Of a stretch of 60,000 nt of DNA, positions 26,601 through 41,600 are shown one piece after another (positions within the stretch are counted from its first letter, which is position 1; the number at the start of each line of letters is the position of its first letter). Both the position numbers and the translations under genes were made by a program. The DNA is from Liolophura sinensis. Its lineage: Eukaryota > Mollusca > Polyplacophora > Chitonida > Chitonidae. The stretch covers positions 4,027,338-4,087,337 of the forward strand of contig NC_088302.1 of NCBI RefSeq assembly GCF_032854445.1, given 5' to 3'. The notes under the pieces were generated by a model, which was not told the DNA's origin, ran no database searches, and saw only the letters and a program-made list of their open reading frames with translations.

Positions 26601-29600
26601 GAAGTGCAGATACAAACAAATTTTATTCACCTACGAATTTTAAATTTGATTGAAATATTTCACTTACATGACGGGGTTCCATGCGACAGAAACTAGACCA
26701 AGAAACTGAAGTTCAAGTAATCTGAAGATTCAGCTCCATATTAAAAATGCATGATAATTCTTGCCATAATCCAGGGGCTAGACCCAAAGACTGACTCAGT
26801 AGATTTGTTACACTTCAGACCTCTTCACCAAAACCATACTAAGACAGTATGAATTTTGATATATTATTAACTGTGCTTTTGTGCTACATGTACTTTCAGG
26901 AATATTCAGGTTTATTCATGTTTAGGGACTGGAGGAGATCCTTCAGAGATGGGTGAATTCAATACAAACACAGGTTACATGTATCACAGATATACACTGA
27001 AAGATTGCACTATGTGGGTCACACAAGGATTCGCACTCAGGTCTCTGCAGCCAAAGTCCAGCACTCTACCAACTGAGCTAAAGGGATATTCCCACTAGCT
27101 TCTGCTAGTATAAGCACTGGAAAGCTGCTCCTGTTACACCAGCATAAAGCCTTCAAGGCCTTTACAAAATGTATACAATGTAGGTAAACAGTGCTTTTCG
27201 CTTGTCACTTCCCCATTTTTCTTTTCTTGATTTTTTAAAAAGTACAGCAATTTGTTAAATCCTGTACTATTAATGAGAACTGACCAAACTTCCCAGTGCA
27301 GTGATCGTTTGTCTGTTTGCCTTAAAAATCATTTGGATAAAAAATATCAGGACTGTTTTTTAAAGCTTTCCTGTGTATAGTGTCTTCTCACACCTATCAC
27401 TCCAGACATGACAAAGCCGAGTGCTCCACAACAAAGTTTTGACAGAACTTTCATTTAAGGATGACTGCCTATGATAACACTGGATTGACTGGGCTGCATT
27501 GTATATCCCAACTGGACTCTTCACTCAAAAAACCCACTGGAATGATCATCAGACTAAATAACCTTGCTAATGTAACAGCTGTCTATGACAGAAGCATAGA
27601 ACTCAGGGCAGCCCTGTTTCAGGAAGTCCACATTCCTATCATCTTTCTCCTCCACACTCGGCTGGCTCAGCAGTTTAGAAGGCTGTTTCAGGGACGTCAG
27701 TGTTTTCTGCCACCATTTTGTGTCCGTGACCGTGGAGAGGACCGCCCGGGTGGTGCGGCTGGTGGTGGACAGCAGCTGCTTAGTGGTTTGGGTGGTGGAC
27801 GCCAGCAGCTCCTGGGTCTGCTGTAAGGCGGCTGATGTGGAGAATGGGCTGGAGCGAGGAGTGACAAACCCTTCATCCTGACTCTCCATCTGTGTTGTCA
27901 CAGTGTCACACAAAATCTACAACGACAAACAAGAACAACTAATTTATAGTGTCACACAAAATCTACAGCAACCAGAAACAAACATGGCTACTTTTATAGT
28001 GTTACTTAATTATTATCTATTATAACTACAGATATTTATTATATACTGTTTCTGACTCCTAATTACTAGATTGTAAATGTAAGCCTTTGGTGAAGTTGTC
28101 ATTGTGTTGTGATGTCATAACCCAGTGAGGTGTAAACACTACAACTGATTGGCAGCTGGTATCTATAAATTTTACTGTATACTATTTGTTTTATTTGAAG
28201 TAGAAGTTGAAACTTACATGGAGATGCGCTTACCTCTTAATGTGTATTTATCCATGGATAAATTTGAGTCTCTCCTTATGCAACCTTGCAATGCATGAAT
28301 GTTTAATGTTTTTTGGGGTTTTTTGGGGGGGGGTTGGGGGGGTTGAGGGGGGGACGATATATAACTATATTGATCTACCAAATTAACTACATCCAATTAC
28401 AACAAAACAAAATGTCTTTGCATCCAACAATGATATTTTCAGAAGAAAAGTGAATATGCCATGATTGATCACTGTACAAAATCCCACATGACCTACAATG
28501 AAAGCAGATTCAATCAGAGGAGGATCTTACCTGTGTTTCCAGCAAGCACTTTGCCTTTAGGATGGGTTCAATCATGGGAGGATCACAGTATGTCACGGCA
28601 AATGACAGTAACTCTGCCCTGAAAACATTAAATATTAACATTTTTGTTCATGTTAAATACTGGCTGTCACACATTTACATTATACATTTGTTGCAGACAT
28701 AGAAGATAAGATAGATATTTTAGCTAACTGGCATATACAAACCTCCAAAAATTTACACCACGGTCAAGATGATTCTCATGGCCAATATCATTCTTTCACT
28801 GAAACTTGTGCCCAAGACAGAAGTAGACATCTATATGTGTGCATATTTTGAGAAGAGCTCCAACAGCTAGCCATGCATAACTTACTGGTTCACTGCTACA
28901 CACTAACCTGTGAGCATCAGGCTATGTAAAATAAATGAATGACTGAAACTGGAAGGCAATATTTCAGCCATGTCTCCCCAGTAGTAGAATGACCCATACA
29001 GATGTTATGTTTCCAGAGATTAAGAAAGAGTGTAAAGGTAATATTTATAAACAAATTATAATTAAACAATTATTATTATTATTATTAAATATGAAACAAG
29101 TTGAATCAACCAACTGGTTAAGACTGAGTATATGTCCAAGTTGCTTACTTTGCTCGTATGTCTCTGAAGTCCACCTGTTCCGCCAGGTCACGACAGGCCG
29201 GCCAGATAGGGTCGTAATTGTCATTCATCAGAGATTCACATATTTCATACGCAAATGTGTAATCCTTGTTCTGTAACAGTGAAGGTGTTAAGCCAGAGTA
29301 TGTTATTGACCTGAGGCACAGCAGAGAACACTGGGAAATGTCACCAGAGACTGGCTAAGGCAGCATACACAACAGTTGGTGACCGATAGATGCAAATATT
29401 TTAACATAAAAGGAACTCTGTGATAATCAAAAAAACACATCTTCATGAAGAGGCATACTACTGAACATGTTTATTTACAGGACATAAGGTAAATGGCGGT
29501 CTATAAAGCTAAATAGATCTAAATGACATAATCAAATTTGTTATTCTCTTTCCAAAAGATTTTAATCCTATTACTGATAATCTGACCCACTTTAAAAGAC

Positions 29601-32600
29601 CAACCTCATTTATATATCAATCGTAAATGTACATATAGCAATATTTTATAAAGGTTGAAGTAAGGCAGAGAATACAATATATGTGGAATGTATAAAATCT
29701 TCACAACTAGAACAAGGCATTGGTAAGTCAACGTGTAGCCTATTCCATGGAGTTATCTCACCTTGATAGCAGTGTTGACCACCAGATGGAGCACCTGTCC
29801 ATCTTTATCCACCTGAGTCTCTCCAGGAATTCTCAATAGGTGACCTAACCTCAGCAACTGCAATGAGCAGAAGAAACTATGAAGATTTACGATAAATTTC
29901 TGACATGATGGATAACCATTTTACCTGTACATGTAAAAATATTTATCCCGCATCAGACAAAATACTCTGCTTTTCACTGGATAATTGTCATGTGGGGTAC
30001 AGATATATTTTAGAATCCTGCAGAAGATGTCAAATGTGTCTTCTGAATAGCTTACCTCCTTTTGTTGGGTTGTGAATACATCGTTGAAGCGATTTACCTA
30101 TACATCAGTCTCCTGCACTGAACTGATGGGTCTTTGTAGGATGAATTTGTTACATGGTTACTCAGTGATAGGATACGGACATATACGGTGCCAGTAACCT
30201 TCATATTGGACTGGGCTGACATCTCACCCAACATGAGGATTACTGACACCATACATTTCCATACCCTATCACAATCTTGTTCAGAATAAAACACTGCTTA
30301 AATGTTCTTCCTGAAAGGTGTACAAACTGAAGAATTATCAAAGAATGGTATGCGTGAGCAGCTTTGCTCTTGAGTTTTTTATACATCTATGGTGTCCAGG
30401 CCTCCAAAATTTGATTAGTATTGTAAATAATGTGGCTTTGTTCTTCATCTACTGCTTTCCTTCATTGTACCTGACAAACATCTGACTGGGCATACATCAT
30501 GATAATACAGAAGAGGTCTGCACTCACCTTCTCTGACTGTTTGTAAGCGTTAGCTCGGGTCTCCACACTCTGGGCAACCAGTGATAAGCGATCCTTGCTC
30601 AGTCGTACTGCAATAAGGGAGAAAGAAATAGTAGGGTCATATCAAAACAGCCATGTTATTTTAGTCATCTTACCGTGACTGTGTCTCTAATCCACAACTA
30701 GATTTTAAGACAATGATCTTGAGATATGCTCAGCGTAAGGACACCACTACCAGAGAGAAAAGATGAGAAACAACTGGCTTGTTCAACTCTCAGATCACTG
30801 CCAGGCTTACACAAGATCAAAAAAAAAACACGAAGACACCTGAGATAAGTTCAATATATATATATGCACAAAATAAACAAATAACACCACTGGCAATAAT
30901 ATACAACACAATACAAATAATTACAAAAATATATAGTCTCTTAATGATGACACAACTAAATCTGGAAGGAATACTCCAGCTTCCAAAGGCCAGTCAGTCC
31001 ATGTAAATGCTGAATCCACAGTCAAGAGGAATTCCTCAATCAACCGATAGAGGATGACAATGCCGGTATGGAAAGCTGACAATGGTTTATTCCTCAACTG
31101 CCAGTGAAGGTGTAACCTCTCAGGGCGGACAAGTTGACAGTGGCATCCATGATGCCGACCTGGCAATGTATGTTCCATCCTCATAAAAATACACAGTCAC
31201 TTTCAGGGTAAACTGGGATGAAGGGTGCATAATCACAGAAAGAGACAAGGAGCGTCTCAAAATAACGTCTCAAAAAATAGCAAGTGGTGAAACACAAGCT
31301 CACAAAGTGTTCTGTGCTGAAAATGGAGAACAAATGACGAATGTGGAATGGCGTGAAAGTTGGTATCTCCAAACCCAGCAAATTCCTTCATAGTGAATGA
31401 CAGTAAATTTGACCGCTCTCAAACAGACTTGAATAAATGACTGCTCTCAAGTGGACATGAATAATTGAGCTTCATAGCTCCGTTGCTCACATTTATAACG
31501 TAACCAAAATTCTGGATGGTTTGATGGTAAACATGTTTACAACTCCGATACATATTTCCAGGATGTACACTCTATTTACAATGACACTACACTCATGAAC
31601 ACTGAAGCCTCTAGAATGCTCCACTAAATTACAGGGCAGGCTATAACGTAAACAAAAACGATCTCCTGATTTGAAAATGTAGGTCAGACACTGATACTAA
31701 AAAAAATATAATACACTGTTTAAAGGCGGAGTTCATAACATCAGTGTACAGGTTTTAACTGATCAAATGGGTCCATTTTTCCAACTCCAAAAGACAACCT
31801 AACTTACAATTCTAAGCTGCACTAGAGAACCATTTATATTTGATGCGTCATTTATTCATTTCATCTGTAACACAGTGCTCAGGTTTATGAATCGAGCATA
31901 CCAGACCAGAGAAAATCATTTTGAAGGACTGCATATAACCGTTTCCACTACATGTATGCTACCCTACACTACAGGACACAAAATCATAGATTTAACCAAA
32001 AAAACATGTGGAACCAAGCTCACACACACAACAGCCTTCATACCTGTAATTAACCTGTAATCAGCCGCCTGTTCCACAAACATTACACCTTCCATATGTG
32101 GTTTATACGTACACTGCGTGTAAGCTAAGAGCGTGACGTTAAACAGGGGACCAGGAACTCACCTTGCAGGGGAAGAATAGAGACCCCAAAGTCATCCAGC
32201 AGGGCCAAAGAAGAGATGAGGTCTAGTTCCACTTGTATCTGTGGTGGGGAGTCCCGAATTAGGTGTAGACAAGCTCTGTGGTAACACAACATAAAGTACA
32301 TGTACAGGTAAATAGGTAAAGCAGAGTAAATTCTCACCGTAGGTTTCAGGTTGCCACTTCTCCGAAAATACACATCTTGAGTTTAATTTTTCACAAACAC
32401 ATTTACAAAGAATTTACACGTGTGTCATCTTCTACAAGTGAAGGATTTTGTTATCCAAGTGATATTTTCTTGTCAGTAAATATCACTAGTTTGTGATATT
32501 TTCTTGTTGGTGTATGTCATCTGTTTTGCTTTCAATACAGAGTTGTTTGACCAATGTGTTAGCTTCAACATCTTCAAGCAACTATCTAACAGGTCTACAC

Positions 32601-35600
32601 AGCTATTTTGCAATCCATGATTTGGCATACACCAGTACCTTGCAATCCATGATTTGGCATACACCAGTACCTTGCAATCCATGATTTGGCATACACCAGT
32701 ACCTCGCAATCCATGATTTGGCATACACCAATACCTTGCAATCCATGATTTGGCATACACCAGTGCCTTGCAATCCATGATTTGGCATATACCAGTACCT
32801 TGCAAATCCATGATTTGGCATACACCAGTACCTTGCAATCAATGATAATGCATACACCAGTACCTTGCACTCAATGATTTGGCATACACCAGTACCTTGC
32901 AATCCATGATTTGGCATACACCAGTACCTTGCAATCCATGATTTGGCATACACCAGTACCTTGCACTCAATGATTTGGCATACACCAGTACCTTGCCAGA
33001 TCCATACAGGGGTCTGTAAGATTAGCAGAGCTGTCAAAGTACTCCCGCGCCGCTCGTATCACCAGCTCTATGGACGTCTGATATGTTAGCTTGCCATGGA
33101 AGGTCTTGGATTGCCATTTCTCTGTAGCACTTCTCTCCATCAGCTCCCCTACCAGATTAATGGTCTGTAGTTTGCTTGAGCATAGTAAACTCTCTGCATA
33201 AATCTGACAGAAAAAAGCTCCGGTTAGTTATCTATAGGGATGCTTGTTCACCTAAAGTAGGTTCACCTAAATGTCTCAGAAGGAAGGGTGAACACCAACA
33301 GAATTTCTGTATAGGCACATTCATTGATAGGCACATATCATCAGTGGAAGTTGTACTTGAATTCATATCACTCAGTTCAATCTTTCTAGATTTACAAAGA
33401 TAGCAAAAAACATCATAATTCATGAATAATTTATGTATCGTCACACAGCTGAGTTAGGTTCTTACTAGAGCCTTTGTACCAGGAAAGACTGTAGTTTCAC
33501 CTTGTATGGCCTGTAGACAGAGCTGCCGTATGATACACTTTTACACCTGTAGGTTGTGTTAACTGCAGACAGAGCTGCTGTGCGACACACCTGTACACCT
33601 GTAGGTTGTGTTACCTGTAGACAGAGCTGCTGTGTGATACAATTGTACACCTGTAGGTTGTGTTACATGTAGACAGAGCTGCTGTGTGTACACCTGTAGG
33701 TTGTGTTACCTCTAGACAGAGCTGCTGTGTGACACACCTGTACACCTGTAGGTTGTGTTAACTGCAGACAGAGCTGCTGTGTGACACACCTGTATACCTG
33801 TAGGTTGTGTTACCTCTAGACAGAGCTGCTGTGTGATATAATTGTACACCTGTAGGTTGTGTTACCTGTGGAAGGAGCTGCTGTGTGACACACCTATACA
33901 CCTGTACGTTGTGTTACCTGTGGAAGGAGCTGCTGTGTGACACACCTATACACCTGTAGGTTGTGTTACCTCTAGATAGAGCTGCTGTGACACACCTGTA
34001 CACCTGTAGGTTGTGTTACCTGTAGACAGAGCTGCTGTGTGGTACAATTGTACACCTGTAGGTTGTGTTACCTCTAGACAGAGCTGCTGTGTGATACACT
34101 TGTACACCTGTAGGTTGTGTTACCTGTAGACAGAGCTGCTGTGCGACACACCTGTACACCTGTAGGTTGTGTTACCTGTAGACAGAGCTGCTGTGTGATA
34201 TAATTGTACACCTGTAGGTTGTGTTACCTGTGGAAGGAGCTGCTGTGTGACACACCTAGACACATGTTTGTTGTGTTACCTGTAGACAGAGCTGCTGTGT
34301 GATACAATTGTACACCTGTAGGTTGTGTTACCTCTAGACAGAGCTGCTGTGCGACACACCTGTACACCTGTAGGTTGTGTTACCTGTAGACAGAGCTGCT
34401 GTGTGATATAATTGTACACCTGTAGGTTGTGTTAACTGTAGACAGAGCTGCTGTGTGACACACCTGTACACCTGTAGGTTGTGTGAACTGTAGACAGAGC
34501 TGCTGTGTGATATAATTGTACACCTGTAGGTTGTGTTACCTGTGGAAGCAGCTGCTGTGTGACACACCTAGACACATGTTTGTTGTGTTACCTGTAGACA
34601 GAGCTGCTGTGTGATACAATTGTACACCTGTAGGTTGTGTTACCTCTAGACAGAGCTGCTGTGTGACACACCTGTACACCTGTAGGTTGTGTTAACTACA
34701 GACAGAGCTGCTGTGTGACACACCTGTATACCTGTAAGTTGTGTTAACTACAAACAGAGCTGCTGTGTGACACACCTGTACACCTGTAGGTTGTGTTAAC
34801 TACAGACAGAGCTGCTGTGTGACACACCTGTACACCTGTAGGTTGTGTTAACTACAGACAGAGCTGCTGTGTGACACACCTGTACACCTGTAGGTTGTGT
34901 TACCTGTGGAAGGAGCTGCTGTGTGACACACCTATACACATGTTTGTTGTGTTACCTGTAGACAGAGCTGCTGTGTGATACACTTGTACACCTGTGTCTG
35001 TAGTATCTGTACATCATCCAGCAAGCCCCAGTACTCATTCTCTGTCAGGGCAGGGGTCCTGTTAAAACACCACAGACATCTGCATTACCACTTTTCACAA
35101 GTGATAAATTCAGATTGATCTGGAGGCATGTATGCTACACACACTGACAATTGTGAATTGTTTCATTTATTTACCAGTTCTTATTTTACTGTTAATGACT
35201 GTCACACTCAAGAAGTTTTCACTGATATAATAGTAGTGAGACCGTAGGCAAGTTCCCGACAAATTTTTCCCACATGTGATGTACACCTATGAATAACATG
35301 CTTGTGAAAGTCTTCAACGAACATTAGGCACTCAAACAATGAGAGCAGAGAATCTACAAATCCTGTCCAAGGACAGGTTTGAACCCACACTTGGTATTTC
35401 CCACTAGTTGAGCACATATTCAATTTTCAGCTGTGCTGAACGTGTGACACAACCATCACACTACATCTTCACTGTAGCCAGATTAAGGGATAAAGGGAAA
35501 TTTAATGATTACCTTCTTCCTGCCATTCTCGTCAATTTCACCATCAGGTTTTTAGTTTCTTCTGGATCACTCTATAACAGCAAACCAAACGCACACATGT

Positions 35601-38600
35601 ACTGTAACCATTGGTTCTTCAAATAAACATAGAGCACTTCCATCCACAAACATTGCATCTGTTATGTAAATGAACGCCACAAAGCCATCAGATCTTCAAA
35701 TCAAAAATCATAAGTTTTAGGTGAAAAATGAAGATCTAATATTACCTGTGTTTGTTTGATGAGCTTCAGAGACTGCTTCAGTCCGTACTGCTCCAGAATT
35801 TTGGCAGCTCTGAAGAACAAATGTATCCAGGTCATACAAACACTATACTAATGTGCCTCATCTATCTTGTCACATTCAATTCTCATAAAGAGATATGACA
35901 AAACAAACCAAGAGAAACAGAAATGGGAATAGTACATTAAGTACACCATCTTCTTACAAAGTCATGGTGGATGTCTTCATACAAAGCCAGATGGTCTTCA
36001 TAAAAAAGCAAGAAAAAAAATGCTAAAAAGTTCCCACTTATGGCTGAATGTTTACCACAAACTAAGCTGTAGCAGTCCATGAAATCTAATAATGCTGTGA
36101 CATTTTTGCCAGACTATACCTACAGCCCTTTGGCATAGCTTACACTGCTACATGCGCATAACGCAGTGCTTTATGAACCTAACACCTAGGAATCTAGTAT
36201 TAACTGAAGACAAGACCCAAACACAGCTGGGAACCTCACTACTATACTGAGATGGAGAACTACCATACCTCAGATGTCTCACTACTATACCTGAGATGGA
36301 GAACTACCATACCTCAGATGTTTCACTACTATACCTGAGATGGAGAACTACCATACCTCAGATGTCTCACTACTATACCTGAGATGGAGAACTACCATAC
36401 CTCAGACGTTTCACTACTATACCTGAGATGGAGAACTACCATACCTCAGATGTCTCACTATTATACCTGAGATGGAGAACTACCATACCTCAGATGTCTC
36501 ACTACTATACCTGAGATGGAGAACTACCATACCTCAGATGTCTCACTACTATACCTGAGATGGAGAACTACCATACCTCAGATGTTTCACTACTATACCT
36601 GAGATGGAGAACTACCATACCTCAGATGTCTCACTACTATACCTGAGATGGAGAACTACTATACCTCAGATGTCTTACTACTATACCTGAGATGGAGAAC
36701 TACCATACCTCAGATGTCGTTCCAGCTCATCAACCAATTTGTTCAGACGAATCTCCTCGGGAGTTTCAGTTTTACTAAAAATACCAAAAATATTTCAAAT
36801 CAGTCAGGCATCTTTTATACAGTACAGAGCAAACAGATACGCAGCAAAATCCTGGCATTTTTGAACCATACCATCACCATAAATGACTACTACTCAAACA
36901 GTACAGGAGTGGACTGCAGGTTTACACATCTTCTGTCAGTCCACCACAAATCAGTTTTCTCAATGTTTTTCCCAAACAGTTTATCATATTGGACTGAAAG
37001 TTGGTACACAGCTTCAACACGACGAAACAGTTAATTAGTCTGAATTGTAACATGATACCTGTCAGCACCAAGACCAAGTTCAAGTTTTGGGCAGTTTTAC
37101 CCATTTCCAACAAAAGTATGGCTGTTTTGCTGTGTTGTGAACATTGACATACATGTTGCTCAAACCACTAGAAACATATGCATTATGGTGCACAAGGCAA
37201 TGCTTACGAATATATAGCACTTACCCTTTTGTCTTGTTAGGAAGGCATTCAAAAATGAAAGTAGCAAGCTTAAGCTGATCATCTCTGTCACAAAAAAAAA
37301 AAACAAACAAAATCTAAATTCATGAGGTACATTTTGAGCAGATAATTGCAAAAGCAATGGGGAACTCTTAACTCAAAGCAAAAATATATATATTAGTACA
37401 TGAATGTAAACTGTATAAGGCTGACAATACACCTTTGTATTACGTAATTGAAACACACGTAAGAATTACCTTATGTAAGACTGATAGAACAGATAATATT
37501 ACCTTAAATAACACCCACAAAACAGCTCTGGGGCTAGTTTCATGAAGCGTATTTAGTGATAAAGTAGCTTTTAGCCATTTAGCGCACCTCATACATGTAT
37601 TTCTGTAACTGTGGTGTCATGGTAACTTAAGATTTACATGTACTTAGCTAAGGGAGCTTCATTAAAGTGCCTTCCTTAAAGCTGAAATATTATGTCAAAT
37701 TCTCATGATGTTTTACATCCAACATCCAACAATATTCTTTACTGGCCTGTTTCTACATGACCCAGCCTTACCTGTCTGTTGTGTAGACTGCATCCAGTGC
37801 CATGGACATCATGTTGATGTGATCCCTGATTACTGGCTTACTCACCTGAGACAGACAGAAAAGAACGTACATGTAAAGTGTACCCATTTCACTCTCACAC
37901 CAGTCTAGATTCCACAGGCAGATTCAAATACTTTGATATCAAACATAACACTCAAGTTGACTATAATCTTAAAGCTTCATGAAACATGGGATTTTTCCTG
38001 ACCTATATTAAAACATAACCCGTCACCAACACTTCTGGATTTATAGTCCATACCGTGTTTAGAAGTGTACATGTAGTATTGCAGGGAATGTGCTAACCTG
38101 TTCCTCAGATTTTTCTCTGTGGGATTAGATAAGCCGCATGTACATCAATTTAAACAATAAATACATCAATTCGAAATACTACTTCTTCATGTACATCTAT
38201 TATTATGATCAGGTGGAAATAAAAAATTTCAGGAGAGAAATTTATCATGGAGCTACATGAAGCAAATGAACTCTCCAACAAAACTTTCATCAGCCTAATC
38301 TGCTGTCATCCTGACAAGAGCAAAAGTTTTGGTAAATTATACATTAATTAACTTAATAAGTATCATTATCAATGTTAAATGATCAGTGATAAGAATGTTT
38401 TCCATCCAAATAACATGAATTTCTCCCCCCATTAGCAAAACAAGTATTTTTGAACATTTTGGTCAAAGATTGGATACTTTGAAAATGCAGACTACCCCTG
38501 AAATCAGCTGATCAGCTGAAAATTTACATCCCTGTACGATACAGAAAGAGGTTTTCAGAGTTTATTCAATATTCATACATGTGGCACATAAATGTACCTA

Positions 38601-41600
38601 CCTATATGTACATACGTGTATATACATTCAGCTGTACCAATACATGTACATGTATACTGATGCAGCACTAGGTGGTTCTACAACATCGGCACTGTTATAT
38701 AGCACTGTTAAAGAGGTGAACAAACAAATGCAGCACTTTATGGCTTTAGTAACAGGCAAATTGCCTTACCCCTGGTTTAGACAGCTCAAACAGCTTGGAG
38801 ACACAGGAAAGGTCAGCCTTGGAGGTGACAACGATGTACTGTCCAAGCAGGGAGCTATATGACCCCGGGGATTTGGCATCACACCGCTCCAGGAATGGCA
38901 CCATCCAGCGACGCACGTTCTTACTGTACATATCCACAGGTGACTACAGCAGGTGGGAAATTCAGTGATGGGATGCTGTACTTACACGATACATAGGAAT
39001 ATAGACACTGGTGGTCAGTCTTATGGATCGCTGGAAACCATACGACCAGGGTAAACCACCAACCCTTGGCAAAAAACCCTTGTCCCATGTGAGACATAAA
39101 TGACATTACTTTACGGTTGATTTATGCATCAAAATGTAAAAGACGGTGCAAAGGAATTACATATAATGATTGCACAGAAAGCTATGCAGGATTAGCTTGG
39201 GTAATTAATGATTCTAATCCATTCTCTGCATGCCAGCTTTCTAAAATGGTCATGATGTTAGGTGGAACATTTTCTGACATCTAGAGACAAACTGTTTGAA
39301 TATCACTCAGGTTGTTTTTTTGGGGGGGGGTGCTATTCCCACTGCCCCCCATCAATAGTCTGTCCCTTATGGTATACATATAGACAAAGACACAGGACAA
39401 AGCTGTATAGATGATTAAACCATGACCAGCATCAGCGTGATTACACAATGGAGAAACCTGTATGTTTTACCTTGGAGAGAAGAAGCAGAAGCTTCTGTAG
39501 ATTTGTCATCGTGCGAAGTTCTTCAAAAACCACACCTTCTTCCAGCCCACATTCATACACCATCGTCTCCATGGTAACCAGGTCATCATACAAATCTGTA
39601 AGGTTCTGCATATATAACAATAACTCATTACGCATGACCAGAAGAAAACATAAAAAATGTATAAATTTCAAAAAAACATGTGACAAACAGACTGAGCTTG
39701 TGTTTTGTCTGAGAAAGTATAATGCCTGTCTAATGTTCAGAGTTTATGTTCCTCAGGCTATGTGATGCGCTTACATGTACCATGTTAGCTTTTGTACATG
39801 TGAACCATCTGAACTTATCTAGGATGCCAAAAGCCCATCAGAGATTGAGACAGGCAAATACAGACAGTTATTTCCCCTTATTTCAGCTGTCTTACTTGTA
39901 CGCCTCTTTCCATGGCCAGCCTCACAAGCTGTAGGGAGTTGTCTACTTGACAAGCCAACATCTCGATCTCACAGGCACGATAGTCATACCACTCTGTCAG
40001 CAGGACATCACTGATCTTCTCTGTCCTGCACACAATATACAACTGTCAGTCTTCTGTGGAGCATACCACAGTCCTTAGTGTACACAGCAGTCATTCCTGT
40101 ACACCACAGACAACAGTCATTCCTGCACACAACATACAGCAAGTCATTCCTATACAAAACATACAACAGTCATTCCAATACACAACATACAGCAAGTCAT
40201 TCCTATACACAACATACAAGTCATTACTGCACACAACAAGTCATTACTGCACACAACACACAAGTCATTACTGTACACAACATACAACAGTCATTCCAAT
40301 ACATAACATACAGCAAGTCACTCTTGCACAGAACACACAACAGTCATTAGTGTACACAGCAGTCACTCCTGTACACAACATACAACAACAGTCACTCCTG
40401 TACACAACATACATCAAGTCTTTCCCTTACACAACAAATAACAGTCACTACTGCACACGACAACAGGTCATTCCTGTGCACAACATACATGTACAAGTCA
40501 TACCTGTACACAACATACAACAGTCATAATTGCACACAACACACAACAGTCATCACTGCATACAACACACAACAGTCATCACTGCACACAACACACAACA
40601 GTCATTCCTGCACACAACATACAAGTCACTCCTGTACACAACATACAAGTCACTCCTGTACACAACATATAACAGTCATTACTGCACACAACATATAACA
40701 GTCATTACACACAACATATAACAGTCATTACTGCACACAACATACAAGTCACTCCAGTACACAACATACAAGTCACTCCTGTACACAACATATAACAGTC
40801 ATTACTGCACACAACATATAACAGTCATTACTGCACACAACATACTAGAGTCACTCTTGTACACTGCATACACTGCAAGAGTCATTACTGTACACCACAT
40901 ACAAGAGTCATTACTGTACACAACACACATCAGTCATTACTGCATACAGCATACAACAGTCACCACATAAAAGAGTCATTATTGTACACCACATACAACT
41001 GTCATTAATGTACACCACATACAACAGTCATTATAGTATAACACATATAAGAATCATTATTGTACACCACATACAACAGTCATTACTGTACATCACATAC
41101 AACGGTCATTACTGTACACCACATACAACAGTCAATACTGTACACAACATACAACAACAGAGCAGACCACCGAGCATCAACAACAAATAACATCAGCATG
41201 TGAAATCAATCACACAACAATTTCTCTTACAGCCCTAGTAGCCATCTGAAAGAGTATATGGGAAAAGACTTTAAATACTAGCCCTACATATACATCCTTT
41301 CTGCAATAAAGAAAATGGAACGCTCTGGCTACTTCCTTCACTATTACAGTCCAGAAATGTTCTTTCAAACTGTATATGATTTGTATGTTGCATAGTACCT
41401 GTACAATCAGAAAGAGAATTGCATTTGGCAACTTACCTGAAGTTTTTGTAGTCTTGGTTGTCTTCATAGAGAAATGCACCAAGGTCCTCTGAGACAAGAT
41501 CAATTGCATTCCTGCAAACAAAGTAGAAAAAACACTGTCATAAAAATATTTGTAGAAATAGCTAAAAAGATTTTTCTCATGTGGTGCACAGATGTAAGAA

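Noticed and set aside
26990-27090. Functional tRNA gene on the minus strand
   Set aside because: Boxes A and B are present but the acceptor stem does not close, and a related leader-bearing copy exists at 3680, so it is a SINE head.
27461-27826. Plus-strand 121-codon frame over e39
   Set aside because: Antisense shadow of the long NBAS exon e39.
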